Assembly (NCBI GenBank): GCA_009697105.1
Contig: SIAQ01000002.1
Coordinates: 50,030 to 114,029, forward strand
DNA length: 64,000 bases
DNA from: Gemmataceae bacterium
GTDB lineage: Bacteria > Planctomycetota > Planctomycetia > Gemmatales > Gemmataceae
Direction: 5' to 3'
The notes under the pieces were generated by a model that saw nothing but the letters and a program-made list of their open reading frames with translations, did not search any database and was not told where the DNA came from. Position 1 is the first letter of the stretch. Each line of letters begins with the position of its first letter. Of this stretch, positions 45,131 through 54,189 are shown piece by piece. The position numbers and the translations under genes were made by a program.

Positions 45131-46189
45131 TCACGACGCCTTCCTTTCGGTCAGCGGTGACGAGCACGCGAGCAGTTCCAGCCCAGCGGCAAGCACCCTG
45201 CCTGGCGCGAGCCGCGTCATGCAGGCATGATCGGTCGGACAGATGCGCTGCTGGCATGGGCCGCACGGGACACTTTCCTGCAGGTTGATTTCTTTATCGA
45301 AGTAGGTGCGCGTCCAATCGATGAACGTCGGACCATACAACGTAACGACCGGCCGATCGAACGCCGCAGCGAAATGGCGAGGCCCACTGTCAGTCGTCAC
45401 GAGCAGGGCGCATCGTCGGATCAACGCCTTGGTCAGGCCGAGCGAAAGATTCTGTTCCGCGATGGAGAGCACGTCTGGATGATTCGCGATCTTGACAATC
45501 TGATTCGCTTGCTCGCGTTCGCTGGGCCCGCACAGAGTGAGAACTTTGCACCCGCGGGCGCGAATGAGATCATTGGCAACTTGAGCGAACGCCGCCGCCG
45601 GCCAATGCTTCGCCGCGCCGAAGGCCGCACCGGGGTTCAGGCAGACAACTTGATCGTTGGGACGAATGCCGAGCTTCGCGTGGACGGCATCAGCGTCGGC
45701 CTCGTCCTCAGGCGTTGTGAACAGCTCCATGCGATGCCCCGGTGCCGGTGTGCCCGCGGCCATGGCGATGCGATTGTAGTCGTCGATCACGGGACACGGA
45801 ACCAGGCGTCCATGTTCATCGCGTGTCAGCTCGAGCGAATCGGTTAACATCCAGCCGCGCATGTAACGCTTGAAGCCGACGACGCGTTTACTGCCGGCCA
45901 AGGATGCGACGAGGGCCGACCGGAAGGAATTGGGGAACAGCACGGCTAAGTCGATGCCTTCACGCCGAAGTTTCCAGGCGACGGCAGGCCAGCTTTGCGA
46001 CCACGCCCTGCCGCGATCCAGCAGCAGATGCCCGTCAAACCAGGACGACCCGGCCAGCACGTCGCGGACGTACGGCTTGCAGACCGCAATGCACTCTGCG
46101 CCGGCGTAATGCTCGCGCAGCGTGCGGACGGCCGGCGTGGCCATCACCACGTCGCCAATCCAGTTCGGTAGAAAGATCGCGAGTTTCAT
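45131..46189 (-). CDS. waaF: ADP-heptose--LPS heptosyltransferase (WaaF/GT9)
   Basis: 352 residues from ATG 46189 (MKLAIFLPNWIGDVVMATPA, the GT9 N-terminus); ATG 46207 is in frame but less typical. Later blocks: VVCLNPGAAFGAAKHWPAAA, LLVTTDSGPRHFAAAFDRPV and VPCGPCQQRICPTDHACM near the C-terminus, as in WaaF. Transfers heptose from ADP-heptose to the LPS inner core; the donor's enzyme hldE is the next gene upstream. Confidence 0.92.
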   Translation of the reverse strand: MKLAIFLPNWIGDVVMATPAVRTLREHYAGAECIAVCKPYVRDVLAGSSWFDGHLLLDRGRAWSQSWPAVAWKLRREGIDLAVLFPNSFRSALVASLAGSKRVVGFKRYMRGWMLTDSLELTRDEHGRLVPCPVIDDYNRIAMAAGTPAPGHRMELFTTPEDEADADAVHAKLGIRPNDQVVCLNPGAAFGAAKHWPAAAFAQVANDLIRARGCKVLTLCGPSEREQANQIVKIANHPDVLSIAEQNLSLGLTKALIRRCALLVTTDSGPRHFAAAFDRPVVTLYGPTFIDWTRTYFDKEINLQESVPCGPCQQRICPTDHACMTRLAPGRVLAAGLELLACSSPLTERKAS

Positions 46190-46210
46190 TCGTTCTTCGA
46201 TTCCCATCCA

Positions 46211-46282
46211 AAGCCCAGAGGTGAGGTACTCCGAACCTCTGGGATCGATCCCAAGGGTTCGGAGTACCTCACCCTTGGGCTT
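46211..46282. repeat. Family A nested palindrome (copy)
   Basis: Left hairpin CCCAGAGGT/ACCTCTGGG, right hairpin CCCAAGGGT/ACCCTTGGG: the mirror choice of the copy at 30241. Between hldE and waaF. Confidence 0.96.
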
Positions 46283-46288
46283 GTTTCC

Positions 46289-47773
46289 CTACGCCGCCCG
46301 CATGCGTTCGAGTATCAACGTCGTCGAATGGCCATGGTGCAGATTCGCGAGATGGACTCGGCCGCCGTAGGATTCGACGAGCTGCGAACCGACGATCTCT
46401 TCCTTCGAGTAATCCGAACCTTTGACGAGCACATCGGGCTTGATGGCCTGGATCAGATGCATCGGTGTCAACTCGTCGAACACGGTGACAAAATCGACCG
46501 CCTGCAAGGCAGCTAGCACCACCGAACGTGCCGAGAGCGGTTGCACTGGCCGCGTCTTGCCCTTGAGGGCTCGCACACTGGTGTCGCTGTTGAGGCCGAC
46601 GACGAGCAGATCGCCCTGAGCTCGCGATTCCTGGAGGTACTGCACATGGCCGGCGTGCAGCACGTCAAAACAGCCGTTCGTGAATACGACGCGCTGCCCG
46701 AGCCGACGGCGATAATCGATTTCCTGAAGCAATGCTTCGAGGCTCAGCGTTTTGTTCGTGCCCGTGACCGAAGCGTGCGTCGGTGAGAGCAGGTCGCGGA
46801 GAATTTCGTCGCGCGTCAACGTCGCGACGCCGATCTTTTCGACTTCCAGACCGCCGGCGATATTGGCGAGCTGAATCGCTGGCTCATAGTCGAACCCCGC
46901 CGCCAGCGCCAACCCGAGCACGCTCATGACCATGTCGCCGGCACCAGTGATGTCGTACACCTGACGTGGCCGAGTGGGCAGATGCTTCGCTCGGCCATCG
47001 CGATGCTTCATCGCCATGCCGTCCTTGTCGAGCGTAATGATGGCGGCTTCGAGATCGAGCTTTTCCTGGAGGTGGTTGGCCGCCAGCCAAACCTCGTTCA
47101 TGTCGTTCAGCTCTCGACCCGTCGCCAGTCCTGCTTCGAGTCGGTTTGGCGTGATCGCCGAGCAACCGTGATACTTGCGATAGTCATGTCCGCGGATCGG
47201 ATCGGCGACGACCCTGATACCCTTCGTGCGGGCGGCGTCGATAATCGTGCTCAATAGTCCAGGCGTGCAGACGCCCTTGTCATAATCGCTGATGAGGACG
47301 ATGTCGGTGTGCTTGAGTTGGCTTTGCACGACGTTGAGTATCTGTTGCCGAATCGTGTCGCTGATCGCCCGGCGATCTTCGAAATCGACACGGATCATCT
47401 GTTGCGGATGGCGGTGTTGGGCACGGCCGACGTAGCGTTCTTTCACTGTGCTGGGCCGACCGACGTCAGTGATGACGGCTTCGTGATCGATGGAAAGGTC
47501 GGTGAGCATTTGGCGAATGCGACCGCCGTCGTGGTCGTTTCCGACGATGCCGGCGAGCATGACTTTGGCACCGAGAGCACGCAGCATGGTGGCGACGCTG
47601 CTGGCACCACCGAGGCGTTCTTCACGCCGATCGGCACGCAGGAGAATCACCGGTGCTTCTTGACTGATGCGCTCGGCGTCGCCCCAGACGTAGCGATCCA
47701 TCATCGCATCGCCGACCACCAGCACGCGCGGTTGGCCGAGATTATTTACCAAATCGATCAGTTCCTTGGACAT
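46289..47773 (-). CDS. hldE: Bifunctional heptose 7-phosphate kinase / heptose 1-phosphate adenylyltransferase
   Basis: 494 residues from ATG 47773 with GAGGAA upstream; in-frame residues before it come from a family B repeat. Kinase domain (about 1-330): EERLGGASSVATMLRALGAK and DITGAGDMVMSVLGLALAAG (PfkB-type catalytic GAGD). Adenylyltransferase domain (about 350-494): FTNGCFDVLHAGHVQYLQES (HxGH). Makes ADP-heptose for the LPS core, used by the next gene waaF. Complete. Confidence 0.95.
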   Translation of the reverse strand: MSKELIDLVNNLGQPRVLVVGDAMMDRYVWGDAERISQEAPVILLRADRREERLGGASSVATMLRALGAKVMLAGIVGNDHDGGRIRQMLTDLSIDHEAVITDVGRPSTVKERYVGRAQHRHPQQMIRVDFEDRRAISDTIRQQILNVVQSQLKHTDIVLISDYDKGVCTPGLLSTIIDAARTKGIRVVADPIRGHDYRKYHGCSAITPNRLEAGLATGRELNDMNEVWLAANHLQEKLDLEAAIITLDKDGMAMKHRDGRAKHLPTRPRQVYDITGAGDMVMSVLGLALAAGFDYEPAIQLANIAGGLEVEKIGVATLTRDEILRDLLSPTHASVTGTNKTLSLEALLQEIDYRRRLGQRVVFTNGCFDVLHAGHVQYLQESRAQGDLLVVGLNSDTSVRALKGKTRPVQPLSARSVVLAALQAVDFVTVFDELTPMHLIQAIKPDVLVKGSDYSKEEIVGSQLVESYGGRVHLANLHHGHSTTLILERMRAA

Positions 47774-47818
47774 CGCAAGTTCCTCCATGAATCGCACGAT
47801 GGACCGACAAAATTCCGC

Positions 47819-47870
47819 CGCTTGCGGCTTAGCGCTCGGGTCGAATGATCCGAGCGCTAAGCCGCAAGCG
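47819..47870. repeat. Family B palindrome
   Basis: CGCTTGCGGCTTAGCGCTCG plus G at 47819-47839, perfect complement at 47850-47870. Between hldE and the upstream gene. Confidence 0.96.
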
Positions 47871-47882
47871 AAAAACGCCAAC

Positions 47883-48911
47883 CTACGCCGCGACGGTTGC
47901 CCGGTGTGTCGCCTGCTGCTTCGCCAGTTGGCACGTCGTTGCCAGGTGCAACAGCGGCAGCATGATTTCGTGATGGCCGATCAGTTCGATTCCTTCCGAG
48001 CTGGGCCGTTCGAGTACGTTGACGCGCGAGCGATATTGCGATTGCTTGTCGAGATTGACGGTGACCAGGCCGTCAAGATCGTGGCCGAAATTGTTCGCGA
48101 CCGACACCGCTTTGACAAAGACTTCCGGCATGATGACGGCGCTGCCGAGATTCATCCATACGCCCCAGGCCATCGTGGAGACCACGCTGCACAATCGACG
48201 GAAGTCGATGAGCGACGCCTCCCCCAGCGCCGCGCCGGAGACATGCGGATGCATGTGCACGATATCGGTGCCGAGCGCGACGTGCACGGTGCACGGAATG
48301 CCGGCGCGATAGGCGGCCAGGACGAGGCTCGATTCCTCGTGCGGGCAGTTCATTTCCTCAATATGGCGGCCTAGCCCCCAGCCGAGTCCGATGTCGTTTT
48401 CCGAGCCGATGCGGGCGCCGACGGCGAAAGCGTCGGCGGTTTCGCGGGCCATGCCGAACTCGCCCTTCGGGAGCTGCGTGTTGACGTTCTCGCTCGTTTT
48501 CCCGGCGAAGGCCAACTCGAAGTCGTGAATCGCCGCCGATCCGTTCATGGCGACTGCTTTGACCAGGCCGCACTGAATCCAGTCGATCAGGTACGGGGCG
48601 CAACCGGTCTTGATGACATGTCCACCCAGCGCGATCGCGACGGTTCGGCCTTCGCGTTTCGCTCGGCACAGGTGATTCGTGACGCGACGGATTTCGTTCG
48701 CCGCCAACTGACGCGGCAAGCTTAGCAACCAGTCCTCCGCCGTGGCGTCATGAGCAACGGTTCGACCGAGATCGTCGTGAAAAACCTTCGACGGGCGTGA
48801 AGCCAGATCGTAGGTCTTCAACGCGCCGAGGTCATAGGGCTTGTAGGTTTCCAGCGCGGTATGGTGGGGCGTATTGCAAGCCGCGTGAGTGTGTGATGTG
48901 AAATCGGTCAT
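47883..48911 (-). CDS. Deoxyhypusine-synthase-like conserved protein
   Basis: 342 residues. Rossmann-like segments TVAIALGGHVIKTGCAPYLI and AVAMNGSAAIHDFELAFAG recall deoxyhypusine synthase (NAD-binding), but the protein lies between hldE and lpxK in an LPS locus, and bacteria have no eIF5A. It may be a different NAD-dependent enzyme or an LPS-related factor. Rich in conserved His/Asp (HMHPHVSGAALGEASLIDFR). Family assignment is tentative, the gene itself is secure. Confidence 0.75.
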   Translation of the reverse strand: MTDFTSHTHAACNTPHHTALETYKPYDLGALKTYDLASRPSKVFHDDLGRTVAHDATAEDWLLSLPRQLAANEIRRVTNHLCRAKREGRTVAIALGGHVIKTGCAPYLIDWIQCGLVKAVAMNGSAAIHDFELAFAGKTSENVNTQLPKGEFGMARETADAFAVGARIGSENDIGLGWGLGRHIEEMNCPHEESSLVLAAYRAGIPCTVHVALGTDIVHMHPHVSGAALGEASLIDFRRLCSVVSTMAWGVWMNLGSAVIMPEVFVKAVSVANNFGHDLDGLVTVNLDKQSQYRSRVNVLERPSSEGIELIGHHEIMLPLLHLATTCQLAKQQATHRATVAA

Positions 48912-48955
48912 GTCGTCTCCTCCTTGAGTCGGTGGTGTTAAATCTAGTAGTCTCT

Positions 48956-49005
48956 GCTTGCCGTTTAGAGCTCGGAATATTTCACGCGAGCGCTAAACGG
49001 CAAGC
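48956..49005. repeat. Family B palindrome (CCGTTTAG variant)
   Basis: GCTTGCCGTTTAGAGCTCG and CGAGCGCTAAACGGCAAGC, 18 of 19 paired: the change from GCGGCTT to GCCGTTT is compensated in the other arm. Confidence 0.95.
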
Positions 49006-50066
49006 GGATTTTGCTTCACAGCCTTCCGCAACAACTCCTCCAGAGCCTCTTGCCCGGAAGTCAGTTTCATGGCGATTCGCAACGCCCAGAGGTCTCGTTC
49101 ACCCAGGCGATCGAGCCGAATCTTGACGAGGTCTTTCTGTGTCGTCACCACCACGGCATCGGTTGGCAGCTGCCTGGCCCAACCTCGCAACTCCTCGATA
49201 TCGTCACGCGAATATGCATGATGATCGGGGTATACGCGCCAGGCAATGACGTTCAGCCCTAGCATTACCAGTGTTCGGCGAAACGCCTCCGGATTGCCCA
49301 GGCCGCAGAATCCGGCGACGGGACGATCTCTCAACGCCTCGACCGCCAATTCATTGCCGCCCGTGTTACGCCAGTTCGCTGGCTTATGCGTCGCCTCGGA
49401 AATGGGCACGAGCTTGATTCGCGTGACCGTCTTGCGAATCGTTTGCAATACCTCCGGCGATACCAAATCGCAACGTGTAATGATGACGGCATCAGCTCGC
49501 TTCAAACTGCCAATCGGCTCGCGCAACAGGCCGCGAGGGAGGAGATAACCGTGACCCCAGGGATTCGTTGCGTCGATCAGCACCACATCCAGATCGCGAT
49601 GCAGTCGCCGATGCTGGAAGGCGTCGTCAAGTACGAGCACGTCGCTTTCTAATTCCTCGACTGCGGTTTGCGCCAACTGCACGCGATCGGGATTCTGCAA
49701 GTGGGGCACGTCCGGCAGGTTTTCTTCCAGGACCATTGCCTCATCGTTCCGGCCCACTTCGCTGCCGTAGCCTCGGCTCAGGAGAGCCACCTGCAAATCC
49801 ATTTCGCGATAAAAGTGCGCGATATACTCGACGCACGGCGTCTTGCCCGTTCCGCCGGTTGTCAGGTTGCCAACGCTGACTACGGGTATGGCGACCCGGT
49901 GTACGTGCTTCCAGCCACGGTCAAAGGCCAAGTTCCTCAAGCTGACGGCAAGACGATATCCCCAACTGAGTCCCCGTAGGCCGGCCCGCTGCAATGCCGG
50001 CATGAAGCCGTTGCGTTGACCGCTGATCAGAGCGTGGTAAGCATCATTCAATACGCAATCGCTCAC
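48993..50066 (-). CDS. lpxK: Tetraacyldisaccharide 4'-kinase
   Basis: 357 residues from GTG 50066 (ATG in the 22nd codon is an alternative). Phosphorylates the 4' position of the lipid A disaccharide at the inner membrane. Walker A region SVGNLTTGGTGKTPCVEYIA, then LLSRGYGSEVGRNDEAMVLE and VLVLDDAFQHRRLHRDLDVV are diagnostic. The first gene of the minus-strand LPS run. Its 3' end overlaps the right arm of a family B palindrome. Confidence 0.94.
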   Translation of the reverse strand: MSDCVLNDAYHALISGQRNGFMPALQRAGLRGLSWGYRLAVSLRNLAFDRGWKHVHRVAIPVVSVGNLTTGGTGKTPCVEYIAHFYREMDLQVALLSRGYGSEVGRNDEAMVLEENLPDVPHLQNPDRVQLAQTAVEELESDVLVLDDAFQHRRLHRDLDVVLIDATNPWGHGYLLPRGLLREPIGSLKRADAVIITRCDLVSPEVLQTIRKTVTRIKLVPISEATHKPANWRNTGGNELAVEALRDRPVAGFCGLGNPEAFRRTLVMLGLNVIAWRVYPDHHAYSRDDIEELRGWARQLPTDAVVVTTQKDLVKIRLDRLGERDLWALRIAMKLTSGQEALEELLRKAVKQNPLAV

Positions 50067-50144
50067 ACTTTCCAGGAAGAAGCGTTATAGTCGGAAACCG
50101 AAACCCATGTCAATTGCGCTTTTCGCGCAATCGCGTTTTGAAGC

Positions 50145-50180
50145 AAGCCCAGAGGTGAGGTACTCCGAACCTCTGGGATC
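50145..50180. repeat. Family A half-element
   Basis: One hairpin, CCCAGAGGT-GAGGTACTCCGA-ACCTCTGGG. Between divergent genes. Confidence 0.93.
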
Positions 50181-50212
50181 ACGCTATACTGCCCACGGCT
50201 GAATTTGTTTTA

Positions 50213-50271
50213 TCCGAGCCTGAGCGCCAGCGAAGGGCACACGCCGCCCTTCGCTGGCGCTCAGGCTCGGA
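50213..50271. repeat. Family I palindrome (copy 2)
   Basis: TCCGAGCCTGAGCGCCAGCG (arm 50213-50238) and perfect 26-bp complement at 50246-50271. Confidence 0.96.
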
Positions 50272-50324
50272 AAATACGTCAACCGTGCCTTGACGCCGAT
50301 GCCGGGCTGCGGGTATGGGATGGT

Positions 50325-51923
50325 ATGGACGTTACCCAGAATCAACCGCGATATCGCCGTCTGGCCTGGCTGCTAATCGTTTCCACGGCGATTGCGAGGA
50401 TCGCCTACCTCGGCTGGTTCTGTCCGTTCGATCTCGCCCCTGACGAGGCCCACTATTGGGAATGGTCGCGGCGGCTCGACTGGGCCTACTACAGCAAAGG
50501 GCCGCTCGTTGCCTGGGTAATTCGGGTTAGCTGCGAAATGTTCGGGTCGTTGGCAAGTGTGCTGACGGGCAACGAAGCGCTTGCTGTCCGTTTGCCTGCG
50601 GTGCTGTTCGGATCGTTGCTGCTCGCTGGATTGTTCACGCTCACGCACTTGGTATATGGCGACGAGCGCCTGGCCCTGGTGGTGGTTGCCGTCGCGCTGA
50701 CGCATCCGCTGGTGGCGGCGGGATCGATGCTGATGACGATCGACGCGCCGTTTCTGTGTGCGTGGATGTGGGCTCTGGTGTTTGCCTGGCGAGCGCTATT
50801 CGCCGGCTCCCGGTGGGCATGGAGCGCGACAGGGTTGTGCGTGGCACTCGGATTGCTCGCGAAACCGACGATGGTCCTGTGGCTGCCAGCCTTCGCGCTT
50901 CTGCTCATGACGACGCCGAGCTTGCGCAGCCGATTGCGCGAACCGGGTGTCTGGGTCATGCTCGGTATCGCGCTTCTTGGCGCGATACCGAGCATGGTGT
51001 GGAACCTCCAACACGACTGGGTCACGTTGCGGCACACGAGCACGCATGCCGGCCTCGGCGACATGCCGACCATCACGTGGTTCGGGCCGTTGCGGTATCT
51101 CGGCACGCAGGTCATCGTGTTGCTTGGCGTCGGGTTTGCGATCTGGCTCGTTGCGGCATGGCGTCATCGCCCGCTGCGCGAGGACAACCCGCGCGTGCTA
51201 TTTTTGTGGTGGATGTCAGTTCCGATCGTGATGTTCTTCGGAGTCTTCTCGCTCAAGAACGGCGGCGGGGAGCCGAATTGGCCTGTCGCGGGATACCTCG
51301 CAGGTTGCGTGCTCGCCGCCGGGTGGCTGCGCGATTTAGTTAATAATATTTCGGACCGTTATCGGCATTTGCTGACGGCAGGCGTCCTCGTCACTTCGTT
51401 CATTGGCGTCCTCGTGATTGGCGCCATGCATGCACCGATCCAGGCGCAACCTATTCTCCTGCATCTCGCCGGCTCAGCGACCGAGAAGCACCCGATGCCG
51501 ATTCGTCGCGTCGATCCGACGGCCCGCTTGCGCGGCTGGCGTCATCTTGCCAGGGAAGTCGATTCGATTCGTATGTCGTTAAGCAATCCCGTCATCGTCG
51601 GTGAACGCTGGACCATCGCCAGCGAGTTGGCGTTCTATTGTGCGGGCCATCCCGAAGTGTTCTGCATGGGCGTGGCGGTCGGTGATCGGCATAGCCAATA
51701 CGATCTCTGGCGGCCCAACCTGATCGCCGATGCGGCTGTCTATCGTGGCCGATCGTTTATTCTGGTGAACGTGGAATCCGTAAAGGTAGCGAGCGCATTC
51801 GACCGAATGGAGCCGATTCGCCGAGTGGAATACCGCGAGAATGGCGTGTTGATCGCGACCTGGACGATACAAGTCGCACACGGTTTCCGTGGGTTCGAGG
51901 TGAAGGCGGGGAAATCGTATTGA
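50325..51923 (+). CDS. GT39/ArnT-like membrane glycosyltransferase
   Basis: 532 residues from ATG 50325; earlier in-frame codons lie in a palindrome. About twelve hydrophobic helices. The first periplasmic loop has FDLAPDEAHYWEWSRRLDWA, the acidic DE catalytic motif of the PMT/ArnT superfamily, followed by YYSKGPLVAWVIR. These enzymes move a sugar from a polyprenyl-phosphate carrier to lipid A or another acceptor. Its position next to lpxK fits, but it is divergent and the acceptor is unknown. Confidence 0.88.
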   Translation: MDVTQNQPRYRRLAWLLIVSTAIARIAYLGWFCPFDLAPDEAHYWEWSRRLDWAYYSKGPLVAWVIRVSCEMFGSLASVLTGNEALAVRLPAVLFGSLLLAGLFTLTHLVYGDERLALVVVAVALTHPLVAAGSMLMTIDAPFLCAWMWALVFAWRALFAGSRWAWSATGLCVALGLLAKPTMVLWLPAFALLLMTTPSLRSRLREPGVWVMLGIALLGAIPSMVWNLQHDWVTLRHTSTHAGLGDMPTITWFGPLRYLGTQVIVLLGVGFAIWLVAAWRHRPLREDNPRVLFLWWMSVPIVMFFGVFSLKNGGGEPNWPVAGYLAGCVLAAGWLRDLVNNISDRYRHLLTAGVLVTSFIGVLVIGAMHAPIQAQPILLHLAGSATEKHPMPIRRVDPTARLRGWRHLAREVDSIRMSLSNPVIVGERWTIASELAFYCAGHPEVFCMGVAVGDRHSQYDLWRPNLIADAAVYRGRSFILVNVESVKVASAFDRMEPIRRVEYRENGVLIATWTIQVAHGFRGFEVKAGKSY

Positions 51924-51954
51924 GGAAACGCCAAGCAATGGATGCCCTGGTTTT

Positions 51955-51977
51955 CCGCTGGCGGCTTAGCGCACGCG
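51955..51977. repeat. Family B half-palindrome
   Basis: CCGCTGGCGGCTTAGCGCAC plus GCG; the other arm is lost. Confidence 0.7.
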
Positions 51978-52083
51978 CGTGACGGCACGTTCCGCTGCAA
52001 CGAACGGTCGTGATTGCACGCGATGGTGGATATCTTCAAAGATCACGCCCACGCAACGATGGCCGAAACACGAACATCATCCA

Positions 52084-52554
52084 TCACTCGCCGCGGCAGG
52101 GTTGCACGCGAATGGCGAGGATCAGGCGTTCCTTGGATTTGGTTTCGTAGCGTGTGACGATGGGCAGAAATTTGCCACAGGACGCGCGATACTCGATTTC
52201 GCCCATGTTCGGCGGGAAGACGGAGATGCCGACGCGGTTATCGCTGTCGGCGCCGTGGCGGATGACGAGATCGACTTTTTTGCTGTCCACGGTCGGTAGC
52301 GACACGCGTTCGCCGGGCTTGATCGATTTGCTCTGCATCGATTTGAGCGAGAAGCTCTTGAGATTCGGGTTGAGCTTGCGTATTTCCTCAGCAATGGCCT
52401 TCAGACGTGGATCGACGGTGTTGCCCTCGTCCGTTGCGAGGATGACGACGAGCGTAACTTTTACGGGATCCTTTTCGCCGCCGCAGGGACAGGGATACGC
52501 CCAGCCCGCGAGCAGGATGAAGGGCAAACTCAGGGGAATGACGTGGAGGTTCAC
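52084..52554 (-). CDS. Exported hypothetical protein
   Basis: 156 residues. N-terminal signal peptide (NLHVIPLSLPFILLAGWAYP). The mature part has KVTLVVILATDEGNTVDPRL and LKAIAEEIRKLNPNLKSFSL, a pattern seen in planctomycete exported proteins of unknown role. No catalytic motif. A family E palindrome lies upstream of its start. Confidence 0.7.
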   Translation of the reverse strand: MNLHVIPLSLPFILLAGWAYPCPCGGEKDPVKVTLVVILATDEGNTVDPRLKAIAEEIRKLNPNLKSFSLKSMQSKSIKPGERVSLPTVDSKKVDLVIRHGADSDNRVGISVFPPNMGEIEYRASCGKFLPIVTRYETKSKERLILAIRVQPCRGE

Positions 52555-52587
52555 GACGATATACCTTCAATGGGTGAGTTTCTCGCT

Positions 52588-52672
52588 TTTCCGAGCCGCG
52601 ACCGTTAGGGAGCGGCCGACTGGAAGCCCTGCGCACATTGTCGGCCGCTCCCTAACGGTCGCGGCTCGGAAA
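52588..52672. repeat. Family E palindrome (copy 2)
   Basis: Arms 52588-52620 and 52640-52672, perfect over 33 bp (TTTCCGAGCCGCGACCGTTA start). Copy 1 is at 14803. Confidence 0.97.
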
Positions 52673-52722
52673 AAGGTTCGATTCGTCCCAAAATGCGGCA
52701 TTTCCAACCGTGCGAAGTATAG

Positions 52723-53382
52723 TCACTCGGTGGCGATGCGTGCCCAGATCATGGGCCGATGCGGGCCATTCTGACGCACGGTGAGCATTTGATCGGGCGA
52801 ATCGGGGCGTTCAAAGACAAGTACGTCGCCTGGGTCGGCCAACTCGAGCTCACCGATAACGGGTAGCGTGCCGACCGCCAGTGTGTCGATATCGGGGCCG
52901 TCCACACGCAGGATCGTTATTTCGTCGGCACGTGCGACCGCGAACACTTCGATATCGTTTGGCCCAACCGAGGTCGGCACGATTCTCGGCTGAATAGCAA
53001 TCAGCTCGCCCGTGCGTTCCGGCGATGGCGCCCAGCGCAGCGTGCCAAACAACACGCCGAATGTCAGGGTGATACTCGCTGCCAATGCTCCAGCGGTAAG
53101 CCATGACCAGCGCGGCACTGCCGGCTTGCGTCGGGTCGCGATGCGTTCACGAGTCGCTTGCCACGCCGCCGGGCTTGGCTCGGCCGGCGTCGTCGCGCAC
53201 CAGAGTTGTTGCAGCTGCTTGTGAGCGGTCCACTCGGCCAGACCGTCGGGATGGGAATCGAGCCAGGTCTCAACACGCGCACGCAAATCCGCGAGTTCGT
53301 CGCGGCCTTCCATTTCGCCATCGAAATAGGCCGCCAACAACTGCGGATCGGGCTTCCAGGTGTTCGTCGTTTTGTTTTTCAT
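52723..53382 (-). CDS. Anti-sigma-factor-like membrane protein
   Basis: 219 residues from ATG 53382, which overlaps the stop of the sigma factor gene as ATGA. The N-terminus (LLAAYFDGEMEGRDELADLR) resembles the zinc-less anti-sigma domain. One transmembrane helix at about 90-115 (WSWLTAGALAASITLTFGVL), then a periplasmic C-terminal part. Expected to hold the upstream ECF sigma factor inactive until an envelope signal. Function inferred from position. Confidence 0.8.
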   Translation of the reverse strand: MKNKTTNTWKPDPQLLAAYFDGEMEGRDELADLRARVETWLDSHPDGLAEWTAHKQLQQLWCATTPAEPSPAAWQATRERIATRRKPAVPRWSWLTAGALAASITLTFGVLFGTLRWAPSPERTGELIAIQPRIVPTSVGPNDIEVFAVARADEITILRVDGPDIDTLAVGTLPVIGELELADPGDVLVFERPDSPDQMLTVRQNGPHRPMIWARIATE

Positions 53383-53975
53383 TCGGGATTCAACCAAGGT
53401 TCGAGCAAATTTCGTAAGCGGATTCGAGCGTAATAGAGCCGACTCATGACGGTGCCGATCGATATGCCCAACGTTTCCGCTACTTCACGATAGCTCAATT
53501 CCGCTTCCGCGTGAAGGACAAATGTCTGTCGTTGGGCAATCGGCAATTCCGCCAACGCCTCTTGCAACGCTCGGCGAAGATCCTGCCGATCCAGTTCGCT
53601 GGCTGGGTTAGGCAACGTGATCGGTTCGTGTTCTTCGCGCTGCTTCGGGCCAAGGGCGTCGATGCTTAGCGTCTCACGGCGACCTCGCTGCCTGCCCAAG
53701 TCCAATGAGGCGTTGCTGACCACGCGAAGAATCCAGGTCTTGAACGAACTTCGGCCCTGAAAGCTCGGCAAGTGGACCATCGCTTTCAGGAACGCGTCCT
53801 GCATGGCGTCGAGTGCGTCGGCTTCGTTGCCCAATAGTCGAAACGCGACACGATACGCCAACGGTCGATAGCGTAGAAACAGGTCATCCAGGGATGCCCG
53901 GCTGCCGGCGACTGCCTCGCGGTAAAGCGATTCGTCGGTCCTCGCCAGCGGGAAGGTTGCCACGCCTACGCCCAT
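53379..53975 (-). CDS. ECF-type RNA polymerase sigma factor
   Basis: 198 residues. Region 2: FRLLGNEADALDAMQDAFLK and GRSSFKTWILRVVSNASLDL; region 4: LSYREVAETLGISIGTVMSR followed by LYYARIRLR. Binds core polymerase and redirects it to a small regulon. Its stop overlaps the next gene's ATG by four bases (ATGA), a typical sigma/anti-sigma pair. The 214 bases upstream hold no recognisable repeat; an autoregulated promoter may be there. Confidence 0.92.
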   Translation of the reverse strand: MGVGVATFPLARTDESLYREAVAGSRASLDDLFLRYRPLAYRVAFRLLGNEADALDAMQDAFLKAMVHLPSFQGRSSFKTWILRVVSNASLDLGRQRGRRETLSIDALGPKQREEHEPITLPNPASELDRQDLRRALQEALAELPIAQRQTFVLHAEAELSYREVAETLGISIGTVMSRLYYARIRLRNLLEPWLNPE

Positions 53976-54189
53976 GTCGTTCGCGTTCCTTTGCTATTAG
54001 ACGCACCACCACACGTTCCTTTTTGATTTTACAGGCATGCGAAGAGGAAAGAAAAACAAAATCTGGAAGAATTGACCAGAAATGTTCAAATAGCTTGGCA
54101 AGAAATGCGGGCTTGCAATCATTTTGCCCGATTAAAAGTAAAAAACACTTAGACGCCGCATCGGCGGAGAACCATATTCGTACTTTTCC

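Noticed and set aside
52084..52554. ExbD/TolR assignment for the 156-residue exported protein
   Set aside because: It has a cleavable-type signal start and cysteines but lacks the TolR transmembrane Asp pattern.
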